Origin: Burkholderiales bacterium UBA2463
GTDB lineage: Bacteria > Pseudomonadota > Gammaproteobacteria > Burkholderiales > Burkholderiaceae_A
Assembly (NCBI GenBank): GCA_002342295.1
Contig: DDPR01000006.1
Span: 172,518 to 236,517 of the forward strand
Reading direction: 5' to 3'
Length of the DNA stretch: 64,000 bases
Every line of letters starts with the position of its first letter. Positions within the stretch are counted from its first letter, which is position 1. Shown here piece by piece: positions 16,921-24,521 of this stretch. The notes under the pieces were generated by a model, which saw only the letters and a program-made list of their open reading frames with translations, was not told the DNA's origin and made no database searches. The translations under genes were made by a program, and so were the position numbers.

Positions 16921-17856
16921 TTAATTCAGGCCCTTGGGCAACGGGAAACGAATGTGCTCCTCTGCACCGGGGAGCCTGCGAACGGAGGAGGCACCCGCGG
17001 CCTTCACGGCCTCAACGAGCCCCTGAACGAGCGCCTCTGGTGCCGATGCACCCGCTGTAATCCCGACGCGAGACTTTCCCTCAATCCAACTCGGATCCAG
17101 CCCCAGCGCGTCATCGAGGAGGTAAGCCGGCACGCCATGCCGTTCAGCAACTTCTCGGAGACGGTTGCTATTTGAGCTCGAGCGACTCCCCACAACCAAG
17201 ACCACATCGACCTGACGGCTCATGAGCTTCACAGCGTCCTGTCGGTTCTGAGTGGCGTAACAGATGTCGCTGAACTTCGGTCCCCTGAGATGAGGGAAGC
17301 GAGCCTTTAGGGCATTCACAACGGATTGTGTGTCATCCATCGACAACGTCGTTTGAGATACATAAGCCAACTTGTCGGTCTGAGGAATCTCAAGACGAGC
17401 CACCTGGGACTCGTCCTCAACAAGATAGATACCCGAGTCCAGCTGGCCCATCGTCCCCTCCACTTCCGGGTGCCCAGAGTGACCAATCATCACAATTGAG
17501 TAGCCCTCGGCCGCTAACTTCCGGACCTCCACATGAACTTTGGTCACGAGAGGGCAGGTGGCATCAAAGACTTCGAGGTCCCGCTCTACTGCATGTTCGC
17601 GAACCTTTCTCGAGACGCCGTGTGCACTCATGATCACGCGTGCACCAAGGGGAACCTCATCGAGGTCCTCAATAAAAATAGCTCCCTTTTCTCTTAGGTC
17701 TCGAACCACATGATCGTTGTGCACGATCTCGTGCCTCACGTAGACAGGCGCTCCGAACTTCGCAAGAGCCCGCTCCACAATCTCAATCGCACGATCGACT
17801 CCCGCGCAAAAGCCTCTGGGCTCCGCAAGGACAATCTCGTCAACAACCTTGGTCAC
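16921..17856 (-). CDS. ispH: 4-hydroxy-3-methylbut-2-enyl diphosphate reductase
   Basis: A 311-residue [4Fe-4S] enzyme, the last step of the MEP pathway, making IPP and DMAPP. All three cluster cysteines are seen: EPRGFCAGVDRAI near residue 17, VFDATCPLVTKVHVE, and SDICYATQNRQ. Other marks are the substrate-site histidine in EIVHNDHVV and MIGHSGHPEVEG. The start is GTG at 17856, which shares one base with the TAG stop of fkpB (TAGTG). The fkpB-ispH pairing is common in proteobacteria. Length is normal. Confidence 0.96.
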   Translation of the reverse strand: MTKVVDEIVLAEPRGFCAGVDRAIEIVERALAKFGAPVYVRHEIVHNDHVVRDLREKGAIFIEDLDEVPLGARVIMSAHGVSRKVREHAVERDLEVFDATCPLVTKVHVEVRKLAAEGYSIVMIGHSGHPEVEGTMGQLDSGIYLVEDESQVARLEIPQTDKLAYVSQTTLSMDDTQSVVNALKARFPHLRGPKFSDICYATQNRQDAVKLMSRQVDVVLVVGSRSSSNSNRLREVAERHGVPAYLLDDALGLDPSWIEGKSRVGITAGASAPEALVQGLVEAVKAAGASSVRRLPGAEEHIRFPLPKGLN

Positions 17857-18311
17857 TAGAGCACTCCAATGATTCGAATTCGAAAAGAGAGCGGCTGGCC
17901 AGCCAGGGGATGATTGAAATCGAACAAGGCTGACTCCCCGTCCCAGCCCTTGAAGACCCCCGCAAATCGACCGCCCTCCGGGGCTGGAAACTCCAAGAGA
18001 TCGCCTGGCTCGAGCGGCTCACTCTGGTCTGAGTGCTCGGCCAGAAGGCTCCTCGAAACCCGCTGAACCAGCTCGGGGTTTCGGGGGCCAAAGGCATCCT
18101 CGGGTCCCAGGTGATAAACGCGCTCCTCCCCCTCGCTCAGCGCAATCATGCAGCGCTCAAGCCCCTCAGCGAACTGACCGCTCCCCATCTGAATGGTCGC
18201 GGGTTTATCTCCGAACGTATCAAGAACGATCTGACCGTCCTCCAGACTCAAGCAGTAGTGAAAGGTCACATGCGAGGTCGGTGAAACCGCTGGGATCGAA
18301 GTCGCGCTCAT
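17856..18311 (-). CDS. fkpB: FKBP-type peptidyl-prolyl isomerase, SlpA/FkpB type
   Basis: A 151-residue cytoplasmic FKBP-type isomerase with an inserted chaperone flap, as in SlpA. It shows YCLSLEDGQIVLDTFG, GSGQFAEGLERCMIALSEGEE, VYHLGPEDAFGPRNPELVQRV and the C-terminal NHPLAGQPLSFRIRI. It assists folding of new proteins. It is translationally coupled to ispH by a one-base overlap and divergent from radC. The ATG at 18311 has only a weak ribosome-binding site. Confidence 0.93.
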   Translation of the reverse strand: MSATSIPAVSPTSHVTFHYCLSLEDGQIVLDTFGDKPATIQMGSGQFAEGLERCMIALSEGEERVYHLGPEDAFGPRNPELVQRVSRSLLAEHSDQSEPLEPGDLLEFPAPEGGRFAGVFKGWDGESALFDFNHPLAGQPLSFRIRIIGVL

Positions 18312-18387
18312 GAGGTCGTCAGCCTAACAGTTAGTGGTGGCTCAGAGGGAGTCCACGCAGAGTCAGAAGTTTAGCGAGTACGACCCC

Positions 18388-19101
18388 ATGAGACGCCCCA
18401 GACCCATCGTTGTCCAAGACCGAAATGCCCAATACCGCCATCGACTCTCCGTTGGAGACCGACCTCGGGAGCGACTGCTTCGAAGCGGACCAGAGTCTCT
18501 GAACGACGCCGAGATTCTTGCCATTCTCATCCAGACTGGAACGCCCAAGCAGTCATGCGAGCAAATCGCAGCCCAGCTTATCGATCGGTTTGGCTCACTC
18601 TCGGCCGTCATCGCCGCACCGCTCTCGCAAGTTCGGGAACTGGGAGGGATCGGTCCGGCCAAATTTGCCCTCATTCAAGCGGCGGCAGAGGCCATGCGCA
18701 GGGTCGCCAAGGGCCCAAAACCCGGGGAGGCCCTCGAGAGCCCTCTCGAGCTGAGTGCCTGGCTGCGAGTGCATCTCTCTTGGCTGCCGCATGAGGTCTT
18801 CGGTGCGGCGTTTCTCGATTCCCAGCGGCGCCTGATCCGAACTGAGGAGATTTTTCGAGGCTCCCTCTCTCAGACCAGCGTCTATCCACGGGAGCTCGTT
18901 GCGCGCGCCCTTCAACTTAACGCGGCACAGGTCATCATTTTTCACAATCACCCCTCCGGGGTGCCCAAGCCCAGTGGTGCCGACCTGCGCCTCACCCAGG
19001 GTCTTCGAATCCTGCTGTCCCAGCTCGATATCGACCTCTGGGATCATCTCATCGTTGCGGGTGAGGGGGTGGTGAGCCTCACGAACCATCTAAGGGCTTG
19101 A
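18388..19101 (+). CDS. radC: RadC/YicR family JAB-domain protein
   Basis: About 237 residues: an N-terminal helix-hairpin-helix part (DRPRERLLRSGPESLNDAEI, ELGGIGPAKFALIQ) and a C-terminal JAB/JAMM metal domain with FHNHPSGVPKPSGADLRLT. The family was once linked to DNA repair, but its biochemical role is unsettled. The frame opens at GTG 18334; ATG 18388 is chosen because it leaves room for a promoter against divergent fkpB and aligns better with the family N-terminus. Neither start has a good ribosome-binding site. It lies upstream of rpmB-rpmG, the usual neighbour order. Confidence 0.9.
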   Translation: MRRPRPIVVQDRNAQYRHRLSVGDRPRERLLRSGPESLNDAEILAILIQTGTPKQSCEQIAAQLIDRFGSLSAVIAAPLSQVRELGGIGPAKFALIQAAAEAMRRVAKGPKPGEALESPLELSAWLRVHLSWLPHEVFGAAFLDSQRRLIRTEEIFRGSLSQTSVYPRELVARALQLNAAQVIIFHNHPSGVPKPSGADLRLTQGLRILLSQLDIDLWDHLIVAGEGVVSLTNHLRA

Positions 19102-19126
19102 CTAAAAAGGGAATCCAGACTATCGT
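19098..19126 (+). promoter_or_regulatory. Sigma-70-type promoter for rpmB-rpmG
   Basis: TTGACT at 19098-19103 and TATCGT at 19121-19126 are separated by 17 bases. The -35 overlaps the last codons of radC. The expected transcript would begin about 40 bases upstream of rpmB. Spacing and the -35 are good; the -10 is average. Confidence 0.5.
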
Positions 19127-19170
19127 CACCGGTTTGGTAAAAAGCCAGTCAAATCCGTAGGAGCACTGCA

Positions 19171-19404
19171 ATGGCCCGCGTCTGCCAAGTAACCGGCAAG
19201 AAGCCGATGGTGGGAAACAACGTTTCTCACGCGAACAACAAGACCAAGCGGCGTTTTCTGCCCAACCTCCATTACCGGAAGTTTTGGGTAGAGAGCGAAA
19301 ACCGCTGGGTGCGCCTGCGCGTGTCGAACGCGGCCGTTCGTACCATTACCAAGAACGGCATTGAGTCTGTGCTGGCCGACCTGCGCTCACGCAACGAAAT
19401 CTAG
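19171..19404 (+). CDS. rpmB: Large ribosomal subunit protein L28
   Basis: A 77-residue L28 of the usual length, with MARVCQVTGKKPMVGNNVSH, the NNKTKRRFLPNLH block and SNAAVRTITKNGIE. TAGGAG precedes the ATG. It is followed after eight bases by rpmG, the normal ribosomal pair. Confidence 0.98.
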   Translation: MARVCQVTGKKPMVGNNVSHANNKTKRRFLPNLHYRKFWVESENRWVRLRVSNAAVRTITKNGIESVLADLRSRNEI

Positions 19405-19412
19405 GAACGAAC

Positions 19413-19580
19413 ATGGCAAAGTCTGGGCGCGAAAAGATCAAGCTAGAGTCCTCAGCCGGAACGGGGCACTTCTACACGACCACAAAAAACAAAAAAACCA
19501 TGCCCGAGAAGATGGAGATCAAGAAGTTCGATCCCAAAGCTCGCAAGCACGTGATGTACAAAGAGGCCAAGATTAAGTAA
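19413..19580 (+). CDS. rpmG: Large ribosomal subunit protein L33
   Basis: A 55-residue L33. The protein reads MAKSGREKIKLESSAGTGHF, then YTTTKNKKTMPEKMEIKKFD and a basic end PKARKHVMYKEAKIK. It has no CxxC pair, so it is the zinc-free form typical of proteobacteria. It lies eight bases after rpmB, and its last eight bases overlap the end of the convergent msrA gene. Confidence 0.97.
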   Translation: MAKSGREKIKLESSAGTGHFYTTTKNKKTMPEKMEIKKFDPKARKHVMYKEAKIK

Positions 19581-20145
19581 GAAGTCTCGAGAAGGCCGAC
19601 TGGGCCTTCTTCACCTTCGGACTTACCACCATCATGCAGTAACCCTGATGTGGGTTTCTCGCAAAATAGTTCTGATGGTAGTCCTCGGCAGGCCAAAAGG
19701 TCGTTCTCACCTCCCCCTCCTTCCCCGCGCCTGAGGCGCCCTCAAGAGCCACAGTCTCGGTGACGATCGGTGCCTTGTAGACCCCCTCCCGCTCCATCGA
19801 GGCGATGACATCGCGCAGCTGGTCAGTCTGTTGCGAGGAAGTCGTAAAGACGATCGATCGGTATTGAGGACCAACATCGTTGCCCTGCCGATTGGGAGTG
19901 GTTGGGTCATGGACAGCAAAAAACAGGTGCAATAGATCCTCGTAGGTCACCACCTGGGGATCAAACCGGAGCCGCACGACCTCTGCGTGGCCCGTCTTCT
20001 TGCCGCAGACTGCCTCGTAGCTTGGATGTGCAACGTGCCCCCCCATGTAGCCAGAGACCACCTCAGCCACTCCGCGAACTCGAAGGAAGACGGCCTCGAG
20101 ACACCAGAAGCAGCCGCCACCCAGAAATGCAATCTCTTGAGTCAT
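19573..20145 (-). CDS. msrA: Peptide methionine-(S)-sulfoxide reductase
   Basis: A 190-residue MsrA. The catalytic motif GGGCFWCLEAVF is at the N-terminus, then GYMGGHVAHPSYEAVC, TGHAEVVRLRFDP, PTTPNRQGNDVGPQYRS and WPAEDYHQNYF. A C-terminal cysteine in NPHQGYCMMVV is suitably placed for the resolving disulfide. It repairs oxidised methionine in proteins, with electrons from thioredoxin. No signal peptide is seen. It lies six bases after the hydroxypyruvate-isomerase-like gene on the same strand. Confidence 0.95.
   Translation of the reverse strand: MTQEIAFLGGGCFWCLEAVFLRVRGVAEVVSGYMGGHVAHPSYEAVCGKKTGHAEVVRLRFDPQVVTYEDLLHLFFAVHDPTTPNRQGNDVGPQYRSIVFTTSSQQTDQLRDVIASMEREGVYKAPIVTETVALEGASGAGKEGEVRTTFWPAEDYHQNYFARNPHQGYCMMVVSPKVKKAQSAFSRLLT
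19591..19609. terminator. Hairpin downstream of rpmG, inside msrA end
   Basis: GAAGGCC at 19591-19597 and GGCCTTC at 19603-19609 form a 7-base perfect stem with a 5-base loop, just past the rpmG stop. The run after it on the plus strand is only TTCACC, so the U-tract is poor. The stem lies inside the msrA coding end. It may slow or stop the rpmBG transcript, but this is uncertain. Confidence 0.3.
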
Positions 20146-20151
20146 GAAGAA

Positions 20152-20916
20152 TCAATCCCCTAAGTATGGTTGTGCCCAACGCAAGCCGCTACGGGTCTCG
20201 ATCGTCGAAGGGCGGTATTCGCACCCCACCCATCCTGCGTAGCCCAGGGCTTCAATCGCCTCAAAGATGCGTTCAAACGCGAGCTCACCGAGGTCTGGTT
20301 CGTTGCGGCTCGGCGCCCCAGCGATCTGAATATGGGAGATATAGGGGGCCGCGTTTCGCAGACTGGTCAGAATGTCTCCGCGCATGATTTGCTGGTGATA
20401 GAGATCGAATTGAAGTCGAAGATTGGGGCTATCGACAGCTCGGATCACTTCAAGAGCAAGGTCAAGATCATTGAGAAAGTAGCCCGGCATATCGCGCGTG
20501 TTGATGGGCTCAACGGTGAGCACCCGTCTGGCCTGCGCGGCCAACTCAGCGGCCCAACTGAGGTTCTCGATCAGCACATCGCGGTCACCCCGAGTGCCGG
20601 ACATGACATGGATTTGCTGAATGTCAATTGCGTCCGCGCAGTCCAGGGCGCGCTCAATGGAGTCTTTAAAGAGGGCCTGTTGGTCGGGTTGCGCTGCGTA
20701 ACCCCGACCCCCCTCATCCCAGTCATCAACAGGTGCATTCATCAGAACCATCTGCAGGCCATGCGCATTGAGCAACTCGGCGATGACAGGCCAAGGCGCA
20801 TCACCCAGCGTTCGGGCCTCGACGCCGAGGAAACCCATATCCGCTGCAGCCGAAAAGCGCTCTAGGAAGGGGATCTCGGGCCACAAAAAAGAGAGGTTTG
20901 CGCTCAACCGAATCAT
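20152..20916 (-). CDS. hyi: Hydroxypyruvate isomerase-family TIM-barrel protein
   Basis: About 254 residues with the xylose-isomerase-like TIM barrel. Marks of the Hyi family are the N-terminus IRLSANLSFLWPEIPFLERF, QIHVMSGTRGD, the metal-ligand glutamate in LTVEPINTRDMPGYF, RLQFDLYHQQIMRGD, ISHIQIAGAPSRNEPD and WVGCEYRP. It interconverts hydroxypyruvate and tartronate semialdehyde, or acts on a related sugar acid. ATG at 20916 aligns with the family; ATG at 20925 and 20985 are also in frame, and none has a close ribosome-binding site. It precedes msrA. The family is sure, the exact reaction likely. Confidence 0.85.
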   Translation of the reverse strand: MIRLSANLSFLWPEIPFLERFSAAADMGFLGVEARTLGDAPWPVIAELLNAHGLQMVLMNAPVDDWDEGGRGYAAQPDQQALFKDSIERALDCADAIDIQQIHVMSGTRGDRDVLIENLSWAAELAAQARRVLTVEPINTRDMPGYFLNDLDLALEVIRAVDSPNLRLQFDLYHQQIMRGDILTSLRNAAPYISHIQIAGAPSRNEPDLGELAFERIFEAIEALGYAGWVGCEYRPSTIETRSGLRWAQPYLGD

Positions 20917-21035
20917 GTCGAGCATAGTAATGCAGGTCTCTCCCTCGCCATCGTTGCAGCGCTTCTCTCTGGGAGGCACATGCAAAGAACAAACGACCCT
21001 AAGGAGTCTCTCAAAGGTCGCTAGACTAGAGGGTT

Positions 21036-22040
21036 ATGAAGATCCTCCCATTTGTCTCTGCCTCACGTCTTTGCGCAGCTCTTGCGTCCTTGACCCTCCT
21101 CGTATCTGCGGCTCAGGCCTCTGCTGCGGATGTTTTGCCAGGACCAGTCATATCGGTTTCGCAACTCAAAGAACTCGTCAACAGAAAACAGGTCACGGTT
21201 CTCGACACACGTGAACTCCTTCAGTCAGACCAGAAGACGCCAAACTACGCAGCCGGCCATATTCCAGGCGCCCTGCCCCTGCCCTACTCCTCTTTTCGAG
21301 GCCCGACCGATAACCCGGGCGCCGTGATCACGATCGACAGACTCACGGCACTGGTCAGGCCTCTCGGGCTCACTCTGGAGCGTCCTATTGTTCTGGCGGG
21401 TTCCGGGTCCGATCCGAGCGAGTTCGGTGGGCCTGCCCGTATCTACTGGACCCTGAAGGCTGCAGGGTTCAAGAACCTCGCCATTCTGAATGGTGGACTG
21501 GGCGCGTGGATGGCAGAGAAACTGCCCATCGAGACAGCCTCGCCTCAGGTCACGTCATCAAGCATCTCTCTGCGCTACCGGCCAGATTACATGCTCAGCA
21601 CGGACGAGCTCATCAAGCGTCTCTCAGGCTCCACCGCCTCTCGCCCCGCACTTATCGATTCACGCCCAGAAGATTTCTTCAGCGGGGAGATGCGTCACCC
21701 GGCTGCCGCACGCTGGGGAACCCTCCCCGGAGCACGGAACTTCGACTCAGCAGAGTTCTTTGTGCCAAATACCGGCCGCCTTTTGTCTCGCACCCAGCTC
21801 AAAACCCTTGCAGAGCAAGAGGGGTTGCTCGTACCACAGCCCAGCGTCACGTTTTGCAACTCAGGGCATTGGTCGTCCACGCACTGGTTTGTGCTGCACG
21901 AGATTCTTGGTCAAAGCCAAGTGCAGCTCTACCCGGAGTCCGTTGTTGCCTGGAGCAAGACAGGTCAGCCCATGGATAAAGAGCCAAGCCGCGCCACTGT
22001 GCTTAAGCGTCAGCTCCAGGGCACTGGGGTCATGCAGTAG
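21036..22040 (+). CDS. Exported two-domain rhodanese (sulfurtransferase)
   Basis: A 334-residue protein with a signal peptide (MKILPFVSASRLCAAL start, cleavage near AQASAAD) and two rhodanese domains. The first has VTVLDTREL and AAGHIPGALPLPYS but lacks the loop cysteine (LAGSGSDPSEFGG), as in two-domain thiosulfate sulfurtransferases. The second keeps the active loop CNSGHWSST after QPSVTF. It should move sulfane sulfur in the periplasm. It precedes a YeeE-type permease by two bases, so the pair likely handles and imports a sulfur compound such as thiosulfate. TAGACTAGAGGG lies just upstream of the ATG. Confidence 0.88.
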   Translation: MKILPFVSASRLCAALASLTLLVSAAQASAADVLPGPVISVSQLKELVNRKQVTVLDTRELLQSDQKTPNYAAGHIPGALPLPYSSFRGPTDNPGAVITIDRLTALVRPLGLTLERPIVLAGSGSDPSEFGGPARIYWTLKAAGFKNLAILNGGLGAWMAEKLPIETASPQVTSSSISLRYRPDYMLSTDELIKRLSGSTASRPALIDSRPEDFFSGEMRHPAAARWGTLPGARNFDSAEFFVPNTGRLLSRTQLKTLAEQEGLLVPQPSVTFCNSGHWSSTHWFVLHEILGQSQVQLYPESVVAWSKTGQPMDKEPSRATVLKRQLQGTGVMQ

Positions 22041-22042
22041 TC

Positions 22043-23188
22043 ATGGGCAGTTTCGCTAGAAAAGTTCTGCTCCTTATCGCCGCACTTCTGGGCGCCTTGG
22101 TCACGGCGTTTTTTGCTGGTATTCAGGCAGGCCTTCTTGTGCTTCTAGGTGTTGGCTTTGGGCTCGTCCTTCAAGGATTTCGTTTTGGATTCACTTCCGG
22201 GTGGAGAAACTGGATTCTCTTTAAAGACCCCCGCGGCCTCTACGGACAGATGATTCTGATGGTGGCGGCCTCGGTGGTGAGTATCCCGCTGCTTGCAGAC
22301 CATCCTCAAGAGCTCGCAGGCGCTGTCGCGCCCATCAGCTGGAGTCTCCTGATTGGCGCCTTCGTGTTCGGCATAGCCATGCAGGTCGCTGACGGCTGCG
22401 GCTCTGGAACGCTCTACAAGGCAGGCGCGTCCGCGCCTCTTGCCTGGGTCACCCTGCCCGCATTCATCGTGGGCAGCACCATTGGTGCGTCTCATCAGCC
22501 AGCCTGGCTGAGTCTCGGAGGCCCCTTCAGCGCGGTCTCGTTCATCGAACGACTCGGGCTCGCGCCTGCACTCATCATCACCCTGGCTGGCTGTGGTCTG
22601 GTGACCGCCATCGTGTTTCGACGGGGCAAAGGCATGAGTGCGGCCGACAGGGCCTGCGGGCCCTCCCTTCCAAGGTGGGTGGTGGGCGCACTTTTGCTTG
22701 CCCTTCTATACGTTATTCACTTGGCAGTGGCCGGCCAGCCCTGGGGCATCGTCTACGGACTCGGACTCTGGGGAGCCAAAATCGCCTCTGGTCTGGGTGT
22801 GAGCTTCTCTCAAGATGCTTTTTGGGGGGTCGCACCCCATGCGCAGCGACTGGCCGACCCCGTGCTGTGGGACATCACATCCCTCACTAACTTCGGCCTT
22901 CTCTTTGGGGCGCTCATGGCGGCCAGGTGGAAAAGTCCCTCTCACAAAGCCGGCTCAGACGAACAACTCACTTCTCAAAAATCCGAGCTTCACATCCGTC
23001 ACTGGGTGGCCGCGGCACTGGCCGGAGTCGTGATGGGCTACAGCTCGCGCCTTGCCTTTGGGTGCAATATTGGAGGCTTTCTCGCAGGCGTTGCCTCGGC
23101 AAGCCTTCATGGTTGGGTCTGGTTCGTGTGTGCATTTCTTGGCTCCATGATTGGTGTTCGACTTCGCCTTCGCCTCAACATGCCATGA
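22043..23188 (+). CDS. YeeE/YedE (TsuA-like) sulfur-compound permease
   Basis: A 381-residue inner-membrane protein with many hydrophobic segments and the duplicated YeeE/YedE repeats. TsuA-type proteins import thiosulfate through a chain of conserved cysteines. Two are present: C119 in QVADGCGSGTLYKAG and C341 in LAFGCNIGG. The first, normally in a QRxRFCxT segment, is replaced here by glycine (G49 in LVLQGFRFGFTSGW). It lies two bases after an exported rhodanese and overlaps a small ORF by four bases (ATGA). The substrate is probably thiosulfate or another sulfane compound, but the missing cysteine leaves this open. Confidence 0.85.
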   Translation: MGSFARKVLLLIAALLGALVTAFFAGIQAGLLVLLGVGFGLVLQGFRFGFTSGWRNWILFKDPRGLYGQMILMVAASVVSIPLLADHPQELAGAVAPISWSLLIGAFVFGIAMQVADGCGSGTLYKAGASAPLAWVTLPAFIVGSTIGASHQPAWLSLGGPFSAVSFIERLGLAPALIITLAGCGLVTAIVFRRGKGMSAADRACGPSLPRWVVGALLLALLYVIHLAVAGQPWGIVYGLGLWGAKIASGLGVSFSQDAFWGVAPHAQRLADPVLWDITSLTNFGLLFGALMAARWKSPSHKAGSDEQLTSQKSELHIRHWVAAALAGVVMGYSSRLAFGCNIGGFLAGVASASLHGWVWFVCAFLGSMIGVRLRLRLNMP

Positions 23189-23337
23189 CAAAAGTTCTGC
23201 CCCTCCTTTTTTGGTTGGTCCTGTGCTTTCTGGTTGCGCGCGACTTTTCCGCAAGCGACCATCCGCGAGCAGAGCCCCCCCTCTTTATTCTGGGAAGCGG
23301 CAAGGCTGCCTCAGGCGGCCACTGCTCTGGCCGCTAG
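23185..23337 (+). CDS. Small membrane peptide with C-terminal cysteine tail (unrecognised)
   Basis: A 50-residue ORF that starts with ATGA overlapping the permease stop and ends five bases before the next gene. It has one hydrophobic helix (VLPLLFWLVLCFLVA) after a lysine at residue 3, then a polar tail ending LFILGSGKAASGGHCSGR. The charge pattern predicts N-in, tail in the periplasm. I do not recognise the family. The four-base overlap, operon position and motif-like glycine/cysteine tail favour a real gene over chance. It may assist the permease or the binding protein downstream; that is inference. Confidence 0.55.
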   Translation: MTKVLPLLFWLVLCFLVARDFSASDHPRAEPPLFILGSGKAASGGHCSGR

Positions 23338-23342
23338 GCGTT

Positions 23343-24521
23343 ATGCGCCCAGTTAGAAGGCAGATCTTTTCGTGGGTGGGCGGGGCCCTGCTGAGCGGAG
23401 CCGCCCCACGAATTCTGCGCGCGGCACCCACCCCTATTCGTATTGGACTCATGCTCCCCGCCTCGGGGACATTCGCCCCCCTTGGAAAAACCATTCAGCA
23501 GGGTCTACGACTGGCGCTCACGCAATCGGGTGGCCAGTGGGGAAAGCGACCGGTCGAGTTTGTTGTTGTTGACGATGAATCAAATCCAGCCAAAGCGCCT
23601 GAGCACGCATCGCGCCTTTTAAGCCGCGATCGATCCGATCTGCTCGTTGGATCCGTTCACTCGGGCGTAGCCCTTGGCATGGCCAAGGTGGCGCGCGACA
23701 ACAACAAGCTGCTCATCATTCCCAATGCCGGTGCAAATGCGCTCACGGCAGCAGGCTGCACAGAGAACATCTTTCGCACGTCTTTTTCCAACTGGCAGAC
23801 CATCGTTCCTCTTGGCAAGGTCATGGCCGACCGGGGTGTTAGAACTGCTGCCTTCATCACCTGGAAATACACCGCGGGACAGGAGTACTCAGCAGGCTTT
23901 AAAGAGGGATTTGAGGCCCATGGTGGCCGAGTTGTCGCAGACCTTAGTCTGCCCTTTCCTCAGGTTGAGTTCGCTCCGCTGCTCACACAGATCGCAGCGG
24001 TGAAGCCTCAGGCCGTATCGTGTTTCTTCTCCGGGGCGGGCGCTGCAAAGTTTCTTCTGGACTATGCGCAGTCAGGCCTTAAGGACAAGATTCCACTCTT
24101 CGTCACTGGGCATGCGACCGAGGGAATCCTGCAGGCCCTGAACACCGAGGCCGAGGGCGTGGTGAGCGTGCTGCACTACGCTGACGGACTTCCCCATCGC
24201 GCAGACCAAACGTTTCGCAAGAACTTTCAAGCCGCATACGGAGCCCAACCCGATGTCTTCGCGGTTCAGGGCTTTGACACCGGATTGGCGCTGGCTCAGG
24301 CCCTTTCCAAGACAAAAGGAGAGACGGACGCAAAAGCATTGTCTGCCTCGCTTGAGGGTATGGTCTTCGATAGCCCCCGCGGTCGCTGGGTCATGTCCAA
24401 AGCCCACAACCCCATTCAAGATATCTATGTTCGCGAGGTGAAGGGCAAGCGCAATGCCTATATCGGCATTGCGGTTAAGGCGCTCGAGGATCCAGCGACG
24501 GGTTGCACACTGGGAAGTTAA
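23343..24521 (+). CDS. Periplasmic ABC-type substrate-binding protein, LivJ family
   Basis: A 392-residue type I periplasmic binding protein of the branched-chain amino acid receptor family. The leader begins MRPVRRQIFSW, with paired arginines resembling a Tat signal, then IRIGLMLPASGTFAPLGKTI, VVVDDESNPAKAPEHASRLL, NKLLIIPNAGANALTAAGC and VFAVQGFDTGLALAQAL. No permease or ATPase genes adjoin it. It is the last gene of the rhodanese-YeeE operon, so it may bind a sulfur or organosulfur ligand rather than an amino acid; that is inference. ATG at 23343 is chosen because it starts the signal peptide. Its end overlaps the convergent Tad gene by four bases. Confidence 0.85.
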   Translation: MRPVRRQIFSWVGGALLSGAAPRILRAAPTPIRIGLMLPASGTFAPLGKTIQQGLRLALTQSGGQWGKRPVEFVVVDDESNPAKAPEHASRLLSRDRSDLLVGSVHSGVALGMAKVARDNNKLLIIPNAGANALTAAGCTENIFRTSFSNWQTIVPLGKVMADRGVRTAAFITWKYTAGQEYSAGFKEGFEAHGGRVVADLSLPFPQVEFAPLLTQIAAVKPQAVSCFFSGAGAAKFLLDYAQSGLKDKIPLFVTGHATEGILQALNTEAEGVVSVLHYADGLPHRADQTFRKNFQAAYGAQPDVFAVQGFDTGLALAQALSKTKGETDAKALSASLEGMVFDSPRGRWVMSKAHNPIQDIYVREVKGKRNAYIGIAVKALEDPATGCTLGS

